In this document: positions 10,760-19,166 of the stretch, piece after piece
How the letters are laid out: each line of letters begins with the position of its first letter
Numbering within the stretch: the stretch's first letter is position 1
NCBI RefSeq assembly: GCF_030372105.1
Contig: NZ_JAUDBQ010000008.1
Coordinates: forward strand, 112,018 to 176,017
DNA from: Cellulomonas cellasea
GTDB lineage: Bacteria > Actinomycetota > Actinomycetes > Actinomycetales > Cellulomonadaceae
Length of the DNA stretch: 64,000 nt
Direction of reading: 5' to 3'
The notes under the pieces: model-generated
The model's input: the letters and a program-made list of their open reading frames with translations, nothing else
Databases searched by the model: none
Told to the model about the DNA's origin: nothing
Position numbers and translations under genes: made by a program

Positions 10760-11653
10760 TCATCCCTTCACCGCTCCCTGCAGGCCGTTGACGATCCGCT
10801 TCTGCATGGCGAGGAAGAACACGAGCGCGGGGATCATCGCGAGCGAGGTGAACGCGAACACCCCCGCCGTGTCGGAGGAGTACTCGGAGGAGTAGTCCGC
10901 GACGCCCAGCGGCAGCGTCTTCATGTCCCCCTGCAGCAGCAGGAGCGGCAACAGGTACGCGTTCCACGACGCGACGAACGCGAGCACGCCCACCGTCACC
11001 ATGCCCGGGCCGGACAGCGGCACCAGGATCCGCCAGAAGAACCCGATGCGGGAGGCGCCGTCGATCAGCGCGGCCTCCTCGAGCTCGTCAGGCAGGGCCT
11101 GCAGGAACGGCCGGAGGATGATCACCGTCGTCGGCAGCGCGAAGGCCGCCTGTGGCAGGGCCACCCCCCACCACGTGTTGCCGAGGCCGAGGTCCTTGGT
11201 GATGAGGATGAACAGCGGCACGATCGCGACGGTCGCGGGGAACAGCAGCCCGGCCACGAAGACCAGGAAGAGCTGCTCACGCCCGCGGAACTTGTACCGC
11301 GCCAGCGGGTACGCCGCCATGATCCCGAAGACGACGACGATCGCCGTGGTCACGAGCGCGATGATCGTGGAGTTCAGCGTGTACTGCCAGAAGTCCGGGT
11401 TGGTGAGGACGCCCGTGTAGTTCGACAGGATCCACGGGGACGGCAGGCCGGCGGGGTTCTCCGCGAGCTGGGAGTTGGAGCGGAAGCCGCCGAGCACGCC
11501 GTAGAGCACGGGCCCGAGGGTGAGTGCCACCACCACCAGGGCCAGCCCGTAGACGAGCGGGTTGCCGCCCCCGGGGCGCTTCAAACGCCGACGAGGAGGC
11601 TCCGGCTGCGAGTGGGGCGTCTTCGGCGCCGAGGTCAGGGTGCCGGCGCTCAT
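10760..11653 (-). CDS. Carbohydrate ABC transporter permease, MalG-type
   Basis: A 297-residue inner-membrane subunit of a CUT1-family sugar importer with six predicted membrane segments, the first at about residues 33-55. The EAA loop that contacts the ATPase is EAALIDGASRIGFFWRILVPLSGPG. Its start overlaps the stop of the MalF-type permease by 4 bases. No dedicated ATPase gene is present; CUT1 systems commonly share an MsiK-like ATPase encoded elsewhere. Confidence 0.93.
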   Translation of the reverse strand: MSAGTLTSAPKTPHSQPEPPRRRLKRPGGGNPLVYGLALVVVALTLGPVLYGVLGGFRSNSQLAENPAGLPSPWILSNYTGVLTNPDFWQYTLNSTIIALVTTAIVVVFGIMAAYPLARYKFRGREQLFLVFVAGLLFPATVAIVPLFILITKDLGLGNTWWGVALPQAAFALPTTVIILRPFLQALPDELEEAALIDGASRIGFFWRILVPLSGPGMVTVGVLAFVASWNAYLLPLLLLQGDMKTLPLGVADYSSEYSSDTAGVFAFTSLAMIPALVFFLAMQKRIVNGLQGAVKG

Positions 11654-12696
11654 CGCTTTGCCTTCTTCCGGGGTGCCGGGTCGTGAGTGTCACGGCGCAT
11701 CACGAAGCGCTGGTAGACCAGCGCCAGGACCAGTGCGATCACGAAGAGGATCACGGAGGCCGCTGAGGCGATGCCGAAGTTCTGCCGCTTGGTGCCCTCG
11801 TTGATGAGGAAGGTCGCCATCGTGGTGGTCGCGTTCGCTGGCCCGCCCTTGGTGAGGATCCACACCATGTCGAAGAGCTGCAGTGAGCCGATCATCGACA
11901 GGAAGCCCCAGGTGCGCATGGTCGGGCCGAGCAGCGGGATCGTGATCTTCCGCTGGATCTGCCACCAACTGGCGCCGTCGAGCTGCGAGGCCTCGTAGAG
12001 CTCCTCCGGGACGCCCTGCAGGCCGGCCAGGAAGAGGATCACGGCCAGGCCGAGGTACTTCCAGGTGAGCACGACGATCACGGCGATCATCGCCTTGTCG
12101 GGGGTGCCGAGCCAGCCCTGCGGCGGGCCCTGGAGCCCGATCGCGCCGAGGATCGTGTCGATCACGCCGTACTTGGGCTGCAGCAGTTGGAACCACACCA
12201 CACCCGCGATGACCTCGGCCAACACATAGGGCACGAAGATGATGGTCCGCAGAACGCCCTGGCCCCACATCTTGCGATTGAGCAGCAGCGCGATAGCCAG
12301 GCCGAGCGGAAGCTGAATGAGGATCGAGAGGACCACGATCGTGAGGTTGTGCTGCAACGCGCCCGTGAAGACGTCGTTCTGGAGGACGCTCACGTAGTTC
12401 TTCAGCCCGACGAAATCGACCAGCGGGCCGAATCCCTTCCAGCGGTACAGCGAGAACTGGACCGCCTTGACAATGGGCCACACCACAAAGAAAAGAAAGA
12501 GAAGGAGCGCGGGCGCCACGAAGAAGAAGATCTCCGCGCGCTTGCGCCAGGCGGGGCCCGGCCCACGGCGTCCGCCCGGGGCCCGGGCCGCCGGCCGCGC
12601 CGAAGCGCGACCGGCGACCGGGGCCTGGGAGGTGGACGTCGCAGCCGAGACGGAGGCGCCCATGGGGGCGGTCGTTTCGTCTGCCACGTCGGTCAC
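11650..12696 (-). CDS. Carbohydrate ABC transporter permease, MalF-type
   Basis: A 348-residue permease partner of the gene at 10760. A hydrophilic Ala/Pro/Arg-rich N-terminus of about 50 residues precedes the first membrane helix (FFFVAPALLLFLFFVVWPIV). The EAA loop is YEASQLDGASWWQIQRKITIPLLGP. The GTG start overlaps the TGA of the solute-binding protein gene (GTGA). The stretch coding for the first helix (around 12481-12510) is unusually A/G-rich for this genome because of its Phe and Leu codons. Confidence 0.93.
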   Translation of the reverse strand: MTDVADETTAPMGASVSAATSTSQAPVAGRASARPAARAPGGRRGPGPAWRKRAEIFFFVAPALLLFLFFVVWPIVKAVQFSLYRWKGFGPLVDFVGLKNYVSVLQNDVFTGALQHNLTIVVLSILIQLPLGLAIALLLNRKMWGQGVLRTIIFVPYVLAEVIAGVVWFQLLQPKYGVIDTILGAIGLQGPPQGWLGTPDKAMIAVIVVLTWKYLGLAVILFLAGLQGVPEELYEASQLDGASWWQIQRKITIPLLGPTMRTWGFLSMIGSLQLFDMVWILTKGGPANATTTMATFLINEGTKRQNFGIASAASVILFVIALVLALVYQRFVMRRDTHDPAPRKKAKR

Positions 12697-14003
12697 TTCT
12701 CCGCGTCAGCCGCCGCCTGGGTGGCGTCCACGATGTCCTGCGCGGTGCCGCTGGAGGCGAACACCAGCAGGATTGCGTCGTTCATCGCGCCGCCGACCGA
12801 GGAGCCGAACGCCGTGTCGAAGTAGAGCTGGACGAACGGCGCGGCGTCACGGACCTGAAGGAGGTCGGCGAGCGCCTTGTCCTTCACGTACTGGGTCGCC
12901 GAGGGGTTCGTCGGCAGGCCCATGTCGTTGTCCGCGAAGCCCTGCTGGACCTTGTCGGAGAGCAGGTAGTTCACGAAGTCGACAGCAACATCGGGGGCGT
13001 CCTGGGTCACGGCCCAGGCGTCACCGCCGCCGAGGACAGCCGTCTGGTCGCCCTTGCCGCCGCTCACGGCCGGGAAGGGGAACCAGCCGGTGTCGTCGCC
13101 GAGGCCCTGCTTGTCCTCGGTGAGGCCCTGCATCACGCCGGGCTCCCAGTGGCCGGCGAGCTCCATGGCGACCTTGCCGGTCGCGAGGAGGGCCGAGGCG
13201 CTGGTCGGGCCCTTCTGGGCGGGCGTCGCCAGGAAGCCCGCGTTGAACGGCTCGGCCGCGATGAGCTGCTCGAGGTCGACGCCCGCCTTGGCGAAGCACG
13301 GGTCGCTGAAGTCGAGCGTGCCGACGCCGTCCTGCAGCGTCTTCTGCGAGCACTCGCGCAGCGCGAAGTAGTACCAGTAGTGCGCTGCGGGCCACTTCTC
13401 GCCGGCGCCCACGGAGACGGGCTCGATGCCCGCCGCCTTGAGCTGGTCGACGGCCGTGTAGAACTCATCCATCGTGGCCGGAGGAGTCGTGATGCCCGCC
13501 TGGGCGAACAGCGACTTGTTGTACCAGAACCCGACGACGCCCATGGAGAACGGCAGGCCGTAGGTCTTGCCGTCGACCTGCCAACCGGCGACGGCGCTGC
13601 CGATCGTCGAGATCGCGTCGGCCGAGCTGTCGGTCAGGTCCTTGGTCAGGCCCGCCTCGACGTGGGCCGCGAGCTCGCCGCCGCCACGCTCCATGTAGAT
13701 GTCGGGCGCGTCCCCACTCTGGAACGCCGCGTCGAGCTTGGTCACCATGTCGTCGTGCTGCATGGCACTGACCTCGATGGTCACGCCCGGGTTGTCGGCC
13801 TCGAAGTCAGCCGCGACCTGGTCGTAGTAGTCCTTGCCAGGCGAGGTGTTGGAGTTGTGCCACCAGGTGATCGTGGTGGCGTCTCCGTTGCCCTCTTCCG
13901 TGCCTTCTCCGGCGCCGGTGCCCGAGCTGCACGCAGTTGCGAGCAGCGCCATACCCACACCCAAGCTGAGGGTGCGGAGCGCTGCGGTCCTCGTCTTCTT
14001 CAT
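12693..14003 (-). CDS. Sugar ABC transporter solute-binding lipoprotein
   Basis: A 436-residue extracellular binding protein of the CUT1 family, anchored as a lipoprotein: KKTR basic start, hydrophobic stretch and lipobox LLATAC at about residues 20-25, then a flexible Gly/Glu/Thr-rich linker. ITWWHNSNTSPGKDYYDQVAADFEADNPGV is the typical family-1 N-terminal fold, split here by the usual hinge. GAGGAG lies 8 bases before the ATG. It is the first gene of the operon with two permeases and the GH3 enzyme, and divergent from the LacI gene that probably represses it. Confidence 0.94.
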   Translation of the reverse strand: MKKTRTAALRTLSLGVGMALLATACSSGTGAGEGTEEGNGDATTITWWHNSNTSPGKDYYDQVAADFEADNPGVTIEVSAMQHDDMVTKLDAAFQSGDAPDIYMERGGGELAAHVEAGLTKDLTDSSADAISTIGSAVAGWQVDGKTYGLPFSMGVVGFWYNKSLFAQAGITTPPATMDEFYTAVDQLKAAGIEPVSVGAGEKWPAAHYWYYFALRECSQKTLQDGVGTLDFSDPCFAKAGVDLEQLIAAEPFNAGFLATPAQKGPTSASALLATGKVAMELAGHWEPGVMQGLTEDKQGLGDDTGWFPFPAVSGGKGDQTAVLGGGDAWAVTQDAPDVAVDFVNYLLSDKVQQGFADNDMGLPTNPSATQYVKDKALADLLQVRDAAPFVQLYFDTAFGSSVGGAMNDAILLVFASSGTAQDIVDATQAAADAEK

Positions 14004-14082
14004 CGTCGAATCTCCTCGTCGTCACTGACAGGGCGGGACGCGGATCAGGTTGGCAGCATTTCGGCCGTTGCGTCAATCGTTG

Positions 14083-14098
14083 TCGATATCGTTATCGA
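14083..14098. promoter_or_regulatory. Palindromic operator between the sugar operon and lacI-type gene
   Basis: Perfect dyad TCGATA-tcgt-TATCGA with alternating purine/pyrimidine centre, lying in the 106-bp divergent gap. Size, symmetry and position fit a LacI-family operator controlling the binding-protein operon on the minus strand and probably the regulator itself. Confidence 0.6.
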
Positions 14099-14109
14099 AC
14101 TGATGCTCT

Positions 14110-15126
14110 ATGCTTCCCCACGTGGACACGACTCCCCGCGTGAAAATGGCTGATGTGGCCCGGACCGCAGGAGTCTCCGTGGCCACGGTCTCGAAAGTGG
14201 TCAACGGCCGCTACGGCGTCGCCCAGAGCACCCTGGCCCGCGTCCAGGAGGTCATCGACGACCTCGGCTACGAGGCCAGCCTCGGAGCGCGATCCTTGCG
14301 CCGGCACCGCACCAACGTGCTGGGCATCCTCGTCGCCGAGTTCGAGCCGTTCAGCACCGAGCTGCTCAAGGGCGCGTCGACGGCCGTCGCCGCCACGGGC
14401 TACGAGCTGCTCGCGTACTCCGGCGGCGGGCGCGGAGGCGACGTCGGCTGGGAGAAGCGGTACCTCTCACGCCTGTCCGGCACGCTGATCGACGGCGCGA
14501 TCATCGTCACGCCGACAGTGGTCGGGACCAACCACGGCGTGCCCGTCGTGGCCGTCGACCCGCACACCGGGCCGTCCGGGGTGCCCATGATCGACTCGGA
14601 CAACCGCGGTGGAGCGGTGCTCGCCACCGAGCACCTGATCGCGCTCGGCCACCGGCGCATCGGCTTCCTCGGCGGGCGCGAGGACCTCGACTCCGCGCAG
14701 CAGCGCGAGGAGGGCTTCCGCCAGGCGATGGAGGCCGCGGGCATCCCCGTCGACGAGTCCCTCGTGGCGGTTGGCGGCTACCGGCCCGAGACCGCCGACG
14801 GCCCGGCGCGCACGCTCCTCGACCGCGCCGACCCGCCCACGGCCGTGTTCGCGGCGAACGACCTCTCCGCCATCCAGGTCATGACCGTCGCGCGCGGGCT
14901 GGGCATGAGCCTGCCCGACGACCTGTCGGTCATCGGGTTCGACAACGTGCCGGAGTCCGCCCTCGCGACCCCGCCGCTCACGACCATCAACCAGCCGCTG
15001 CAGCGCATGGGCTCGGAGGCCCTGCGGCTCCTGGTCGACCTGATCGACGGCCGCGAGCGGCCCTCCCACCTGAGACTGCCCACCGAGCTCGTGATGCGGG
15101 TCTCCTGCGCGCCCCCGCGCCGCTGA
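14110..15126 (+). CDS. LacI-family transcriptional regulator
   Basis: A 338-residue sugar-responsive repressor. The helix-turn-helix is at residues 13-35 (ADVARTAGVSVATVSKVVNGRYGV), followed by the hinge helix and a periplasmic-binding-protein-like sensor (NVLGILVAEFEPFSTELLKG, VPVVAVDP, GRRIGFLGG-type strand, TAVFAANDLSAI, SVIGFDNVPES, TTINQPLQRMG). It is divergent from the sugar ABC operon it probably controls. The start is uncertain: ATG 14110 is used, but GTG 14122 is also possible and neither has a good ribosome-binding site. Confidence 0.9.
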   Translation: MLPHVDTTPRVKMADVARTAGVSVATVSKVVNGRYGVAQSTLARVQEVIDDLGYEASLGARSLRRHRTNVLGILVAEFEPFSTELLKGASTAVAATGYELLAYSGGGRGGDVGWEKRYLSRLSGTLIDGAIIVTPTVVGTNHGVPVVAVDPHTGPSGVPMIDSDNRGGAVLATEHLIALGHRRIGFLGGREDLDSAQQREEGFRQAMEAAGIPVDESLVAVGGYRPETADGPARTLLDRADPPTAVFAANDLSAIQVMTVARGLGMSLPDDLSVIGFDNVPESALATPPLTTINQPLQRMGSEALRLLVDLIDGRERPSHLRLPTELVMRVSCAPPRR

Positions 15127-15149
15127 CCTCACTCCCCCGCGCGCTGGAC

Positions 15150-15175
15150 GGGCGCCTGACGCCGCCGCGGCGCCC
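15150..15175. terminator. Possible bidirectional terminator between converging genes
   Basis: GGGCGCC and GGCGCCC pair around a 12-base loop in the 136-bp gap between the lacI-type gene and the transporter gene that converge here. No T-run. Weak evidence. Confidence 0.45.
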
Positions 15176-15262
15176 GCCAGGATCACCCACCGAGTTCACC
15201 CGTCCGGCCCAGGCGGCGCCACCCATGCGGCCCAGCGGTGATCACTCGTCCGATGCGCAGGA

Positions 15263-16789
15263 TCACGACTGCAACTCGGCCTCACGGGTGCTCTCCGCGC
15301 CCGCCTTGATGTGCCGGGTCACCCACGGGGCCAACGCGAACATCGCCAACGCGGGGATCATCGCGATCGCGCCGATCCAGCCGAAGTACGCCGTCTCGCT
15401 GACCCCCTCGGTGGCTGTCAGGAGCTGGGCGGTGATGGCGTTGCCCGCCGCGGGAGCCAGGAACCACAGCGCCATCGCCTGGCTGCGGAACGCCTCGGGA
15501 GCGAGCAGGGTCGTGGCCGCGAGCCCGATCGGCGACAGGCACAACTCGCCCAGCGTCTGCATGACATAGGTGAGCACCAGCACCCAGGCCGGGCTCTTCC
15601 CGTCACCGGCGATCGCCGACGCGGCCGACAGGAAGAGGAAGCTCGACGCGGCCATGGTCAGCCCGATGGCGAACTTCACCGCCGTGGACGGCCGGTTGTC
15701 CGTCTTGTACCAAATCCACGCGAACACCGGCGAGAGCAGCACGATGCCCGCCGGGTTCACCGACTGGAAGACCTCCGGCGCGATCGTCCACCCGAAGACC
15801 GTGCGGTCCGTGCTGTTCTCCGCGAAGGCCGCCAAGGTGCTGGCCGCCTGCTCGAAGATCATCCAGAACGCCACGGCCGTGAGGAACAGCGGCACATAGG
15901 CGGTCAGCCGCGAGCGCTCATGCGCGCTCACCCGCGGCGAGCGGAACATCACCAGGAAGTACGCGATGGGCGCCGCGAACGCCAGGTACGACAACGCGTC
16001 GATGAGGACGCCGAGCCCGGACTCCCCCGACACCCACGACGCGAGCAGCACCGCGAGCCCGACGGCCAGGAGCACCAGGGCCCCCGTGCGTGCCAGCGCG
16101 GGGCGGTCCGCCCGGGTCAGGGGATTGCCGGGCTGGTCGCCCGCATGGCCCAGCAGCCGCCGGCCGGCGACGAAGAACACCAGCGCGATCGCCATGCCGA
16201 TGGCGGCCACCGCGAACCCGGCGTGGAAGCCGCCCCAGGCACGCGCCGCCCCGACCACGAACGGCGCCGCGAACGAGCCGATGTTGATGCCCATGTAGAA
16301 GATCGAGAACCCGGAGCTGCGCCGCGGGTCCTCCCGGTCGTAGAGCTCGCCGACCATGGTCGAGACGTTCGGCTTGAGCAGCCCGGTGCCGACCGCGACA
16401 CAGGCGATGCCCGCGAAGGAGAAGCCCGCCGAGGGGATCGTCAGGAGCACATGCCCCGCGGCGATGACGACGCCGCCGTACAGCGTGGCCCTGCGGGCGC
16501 CCATGACCCGGTCGGCGAGCCAGCCACCGACCACCGACAGCAGGTAGACGGCCGTGCCGTAGATCGCGACGAGCGCGCCCCCGGTGCTGCTCGCGATGCC
16601 GAGGCCGCCGTCCTCGACGGAGGCCGTCAAGTAGAACAGCAGGATGGCGCGCATCCCGTAGTAGCTGAACCGCTCCCACAGCTCGGTGTTGAAGAGGGTG
16701 AAGAGTCCCAGGGGGTGCCCGAAGAACGCGTGGTCGCGGGGCACCGGCGGCTGGTGCTCCGGCGAGGGCTGGACCGGTGCGCTAGTCAT
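15263..16789 (-). CDS. Proton-dependent oligopeptide transporter (POT/PTR family)
   Basis: A 508-residue MFS membrane protein of the POT family, taking up di- and tripeptides with protons. The N-terminal signature ELWERFSYYGMRAILLFYL contains the ExxER motif of helix 1. GGWLADRVMGARR is the loop 2-3 motif and FSIFYMGINIGSFAAPF the PTR2 signature; the C-terminal bundle has GELCLSPIGLA. Start ATG 16789 follows a GGGGGG run; an ATG five codons upstream is an alternative. It is transcribed toward the lacI-type gene and stands alone. Confidence 0.92.
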   Translation of the reverse strand: MTSAPVQPSPEHQPPVPRDHAFFGHPLGLFTLFNTELWERFSYYGMRAILLFYLTASVEDGGLGIASSTGGALVAIYGTAVYLLSVVGGWLADRVMGARRATLYGGVVIAAGHVLLTIPSAGFSFAGIACVAVGTGLLKPNVSTMVGELYDREDPRRSSGFSIFYMGINIGSFAAPFVVGAARAWGGFHAGFAVAAIGMAIALVFFVAGRRLLGHAGDQPGNPLTRADRPALARTGALVLLAVGLAVLLASWVSGESGLGVLIDALSYLAFAAPIAYFLVMFRSPRVSAHERSRLTAYVPLFLTAVAFWMIFEQAASTLAAFAENSTDRTVFGWTIAPEVFQSVNPAGIVLLSPVFAWIWYKTDNRPSTAVKFAIGLTMAASSFLFLSAASAIAGDGKSPAWVLVLTYVMQTLGELCLSPIGLAATTLLAPEAFRSQAMALWFLAPAAGNAITAQLLTATEGVSETAYFGWIGAIAMIPALAMFALAPWVTRHIKAGAESTREAELQS

Positions 16790-16804
16790 CCCCCCATCGT
16801 GCAT

Positions 16805-17017
16805 CGAGTAGGGGAAACCGGCCTGGGCACAGAACGATTGCCTGACCAGGACGAACGGCCCACACGCCCGCGCCCGGCACACAGCATCCTGGACAAGCCG
16901 GTTCGCCTCGCGATCCAGGGGACCACGAGTGCCTCACGACGAGGGGCGATGCCGGCAGCGGACCACCAGTCCGCCTGCAGACGCCTGACCATGCTGATCC
17001 GTGGCCAGGTACCCCTG
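16805..17017. other. Intergenic stretch with no recognised gene
   Basis: About 210 bases upstream of the peptide transporter gene and downstream of the acetyltransferase terminator. I see no coding frame with family similarity, no RNA gene and no repeat beyond a weak CCTGGA/TCCAGG pair. It should hold the promoter of the transporter, which I cannot place with confidence. Confidence 0.5.
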
Positions 17018-17063
17018 CCAGGCCGCCGTCCGGTCGCTCGACACGACCGGATCGGCGGCCTGG
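17018..17063 (-). terminator. Hairpin terminator after the GNAT gene
   Basis: CCAGGCCGCCG and CGGCGGCCTGG form an 11-bp outer stem, continued inward by CCGGTCG/CGACCGG around CTCGACA, with a small internal mismatch. It begins 27 bases past the acetyltransferase stop. Confidence 0.8.
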
Positions 17064-17090
17064 CGCCAGGGGTTGGCGCGCAGGCGGCGG

Positions 17091-17636
17091 TCAGTCCAGC
17101 TGGCTGGCGCGGAACTCGTCCTCGAGCAGCCCCATCACCAGGCTGTCGCACCAGCGCTCGCCGTCGCGGTACGCGTCCCGGAGCCTGCCCTCGACGCGGA
17201 AGCCGAGGTTCTCGTACAGGGAACGGGCCCGCGGGTTGATGCTCAGCACGTCCATCTCCACGCGGTGCAGGCCGAGCCCGTCGAACGCCAGCCCGAGCAT
17301 CAGCTGGATCGCCTCGGTGCCGTAGCCGCGGCCGCGGTATCCCGGGCGCATCACGAGCCGCAGGTTGCCGCTGCGCACCACGTCGTCGATCTCGTTCAGG
17401 ACGATCTCGCCCAGGTACTCGTCGGAGCCGTTCGCGGTGATCGCGAGGTCGATGCGGCCGTCGGCGTCGGCGATCGTCGAGCACCAGTCGTCGATCTGCG
17501 CGCGGCTGAACACCGTGGTCGTGCCCGTCATGCGGGCGCCCTCCGGGTCCTGCACCATCTCCCACATCGCGTCCGCGTCATCCGCGCGGACGGGGCGCAG
17601 CCGGATCATCTCCCCCTCGAGGGACGGCTTCTTCAT
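17091..17636 (-). CDS. GNAT-family N-acetyltransferase (RimJ/RimL-like)
   Basis: A 181-residue acetyl-CoA-dependent transferase of the RimJ/RimL type (acetyltransf_3). MIRLRPVRADDADAMWEMV is the typical first strand/helix, RPGYRGRGYGTEAIQLML the acetyl-CoA pyrophosphate loop (R/Q-x-x-G-x-G/A), and LGLHRVEMDVLSINPRARSLYENLGFRVEGRLRDAYRDGERWCDSLVMG-type C-terminus is characteristic. ATG 17636 is chosen because AAGGAGG lies 6 bases before it. The acceptor (ribosomal protein N-terminus or small molecule) cannot be predicted. Confidence 0.88.
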   Translation of the reverse strand: MKKPSLEGEMIRLRPVRADDADAMWEMVQDPEGARMTGTTTVFSRAQIDDWCSTIADADGRIDLAITANGSDEYLGEIVLNEIDDVVRSGNLRLVMRPGYRGRGYGTEAIQLMLGLAFDGLGLHRVEMDVLSINPRARSLYENLGFRVEGRLRDAYRDGERWCDSLVMGLLEDEFRASQLD

Positions 17637-17722
17637 GACGCCTCCTTCATTCACCGCACGAGCCTACGTCCCGAGGATGTCGTCGAGGTTTCCCGGTGGA
17701 CCGTCGCGGCTAGCGTGGCCGC

Positions 17723-19078
17723 GTGACTGCGATCCACTGGTTCCGCCGCGATCTGCGCCTGGCCGACAACCCGGCGCTGCTGGCCGCGGCCGCCGGCGGG
17801 GACGTGGTCGGGGTGTTCGTCCTCGACGACGTGTTGTGGCGGTCCGCGGGCGCCCCGCGACTCGCCTACCTGCTGCGCAGCCTCGCAGCCCTCGACGCCA
17901 GCATGGACGGGCGCCTGGTCGTGCTGCGGGGCGACCCCGTCGATGAGGTGCCGCGCCTGGCCCGCGACGTGGGGGCCGCGGCCGTGCACGTCGCGGCGTC
18001 GCATGAGCCGTACGGCGTGCGGCGCGACCTGGCCGTCGAGGCCGCGCTGAACGCGGCGGGCACTGCGCTGACGCGCACCGGCTCGGCCTACGCGGTGGAC
18101 CCGGGCGTGCTGCGCACCCGCACCGGCAGCCCGTTCCAGGTGTTCACGCCGTTCCGCACGGCGTGGCTCGAGCACGGGTGGCCCGGACCCGCCGGGGACG
18201 CCGCCCGCGTGCGCTGGGCTGATCCCGGCGGCGGGGCGGCGTTGCCCGCCGAGCCAGGCCTGGGCGGGCTCCGCCTGCCCGACGCCGGGGAGGACGCCGC
18301 CCGGCGCCGATGGGCGTCCGCGCTCGACGACGTGGTTCCCCGCTACGCCGACGAGCGGGACCGCCCCGACCGGGACGGGACCTCGCGGATGTCCGCTGCG
18401 CTGCGCTGGGGCGAGGTGCACCCCCGCACGCTGCTCGCCGACCTCGGCCGCCTCGAGGGCGACGGGCCTGCGATGTTCCGCAGCGAGCTCGCGTGGCGCG
18501 AGTTCCACGCCGACGTGCTGCACCACCATCCGTCGGCGCGGACCGAGTCGCTGCGGCCGGTGGCGCCCGAGGACGCGTGGGCCGGCGGCGACCGCGAGCA
18601 CGCCCTGCTCACCGCCTGGCAGGACGGCCGCACCGGGTACCCGTTCGTCGACGCGGGCATGCGCCAGCTCCGCGCCGAGGGGTGGATGCACGGACGCACG
18701 CGCATGGTGGTGGCGTCCTTCCTGGTCAAGGACCTGCACATCCGGTGGCAGCGCGGCGCCGAGCACTTCCTGCGGTGGCTCGTGGACGCGGACCTGAGCC
18801 AGAACCAGCTCAACTGGCAGTGGGTGGCGGGGACCGGGCGCGACGCGGCGCCGTTCTTCCGGGTGTTCAACCCGGTGGCCCAGGGGCAGCGGTTCGACCC
18901 CGACGGCGACTACGTGCGCCGGTGGGTCCCCGAGTTGCGCGGGGTCGCGGGCGCCGCCGTGCACGAGCCGTGGCGGCTGCCCGCCGGGACAGTGGACTAC
19001 CCGGAACGGCTCGTGGACCACGCCGTGGAGCGGCGCGTCGCGCTCGAGGACAACGCCCGCGTCAGGGCGTTGAGATGA
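17723..19078 (+). CDS. phr: Deoxyribodipyrimidine photolyase (class I)
   Basis: Light-driven repair of cyclobutane pyrimidine dimers. It has 451 residues. The N-terminal Rossmann antenna-binding domain starts IHWFRRDLRLADNPAL. The C-terminal FAD domain has LAWREFHADVLHHHP, GYPFVDAGMRQLRAEGWMHGRTRMVVASFLVKDL and DADLSQNQLNWQWVAGTGRDAAPFFRVFNP, which contain the residues lining flavin and lesion. The start is GTG. The acetyltransferase gene is divergent, 86 bases away. A cryptochrome without repair activity cannot be excluded, but the FAD-site motif is that of CPD photolyases. Confidence 0.94.
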   Translation: MTAIHWFRRDLRLADNPALLAAAAGGDVVGVFVLDDVLWRSAGAPRLAYLLRSLAALDASMDGRLVVLRGDPVDEVPRLARDVGAAAVHVAASHEPYGVRRDLAVEAALNAAGTALTRTGSAYAVDPGVLRTRTGSPFQVFTPFRTAWLEHGWPGPAGDAARVRWADPGGGAALPAEPGLGGLRLPDAGEDAARRRWASALDDVVPRYADERDRPDRDGTSRMSAALRWGEVHPRTLLADLGRLEGDGPAMFRSELAWREFHADVLHHHPSARTESLRPVAPEDAWAGGDREHALLTAWQDGRTGYPFVDAGMRQLRAEGWMHGRTRMVVASFLVKDLHIRWQRGAEHFLRWLVDADLSQNQLNWQWVAGTGRDAAPFFRVFNPVAQGQRFDPDGDYVRRWVPELRGVAGAAVHEPWRLPAGTVDYPERLVDHAVERRVALEDNARVRALR

Positions 19079-19088
19079 GCGCTTGCGC

Positions 19089-19103
19089 TTGACGTAACGT
19101 CAA
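19089..19103 (+). promoter_or_regulatory. MerR-type dyad operator TTGACGTAACGTCAA
   Basis: A perfect 7+7 bp inverted repeat around one base, 63 bases upstream of the TipA-like gene, with TTGACG forming a -35 element. MerR-family regulators bind such dyads in the spacer of their own promoter. No good -10 at 19 bases is obvious. Confidence 0.6.
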
Positions 19104-19166
19104 CTCGTAGCGTCGTTCTCGACGGCGGAAGTCCCGCCGTCAGGAGACGACATGAGGAGGGGCGGC

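Noticed and set aside
12470..12540. A/G-rich tract in the MalF-type permease as a possible foreign segment
   Set aside because: It is explained by consecutive Phe and Leu codons of the first membrane helix.
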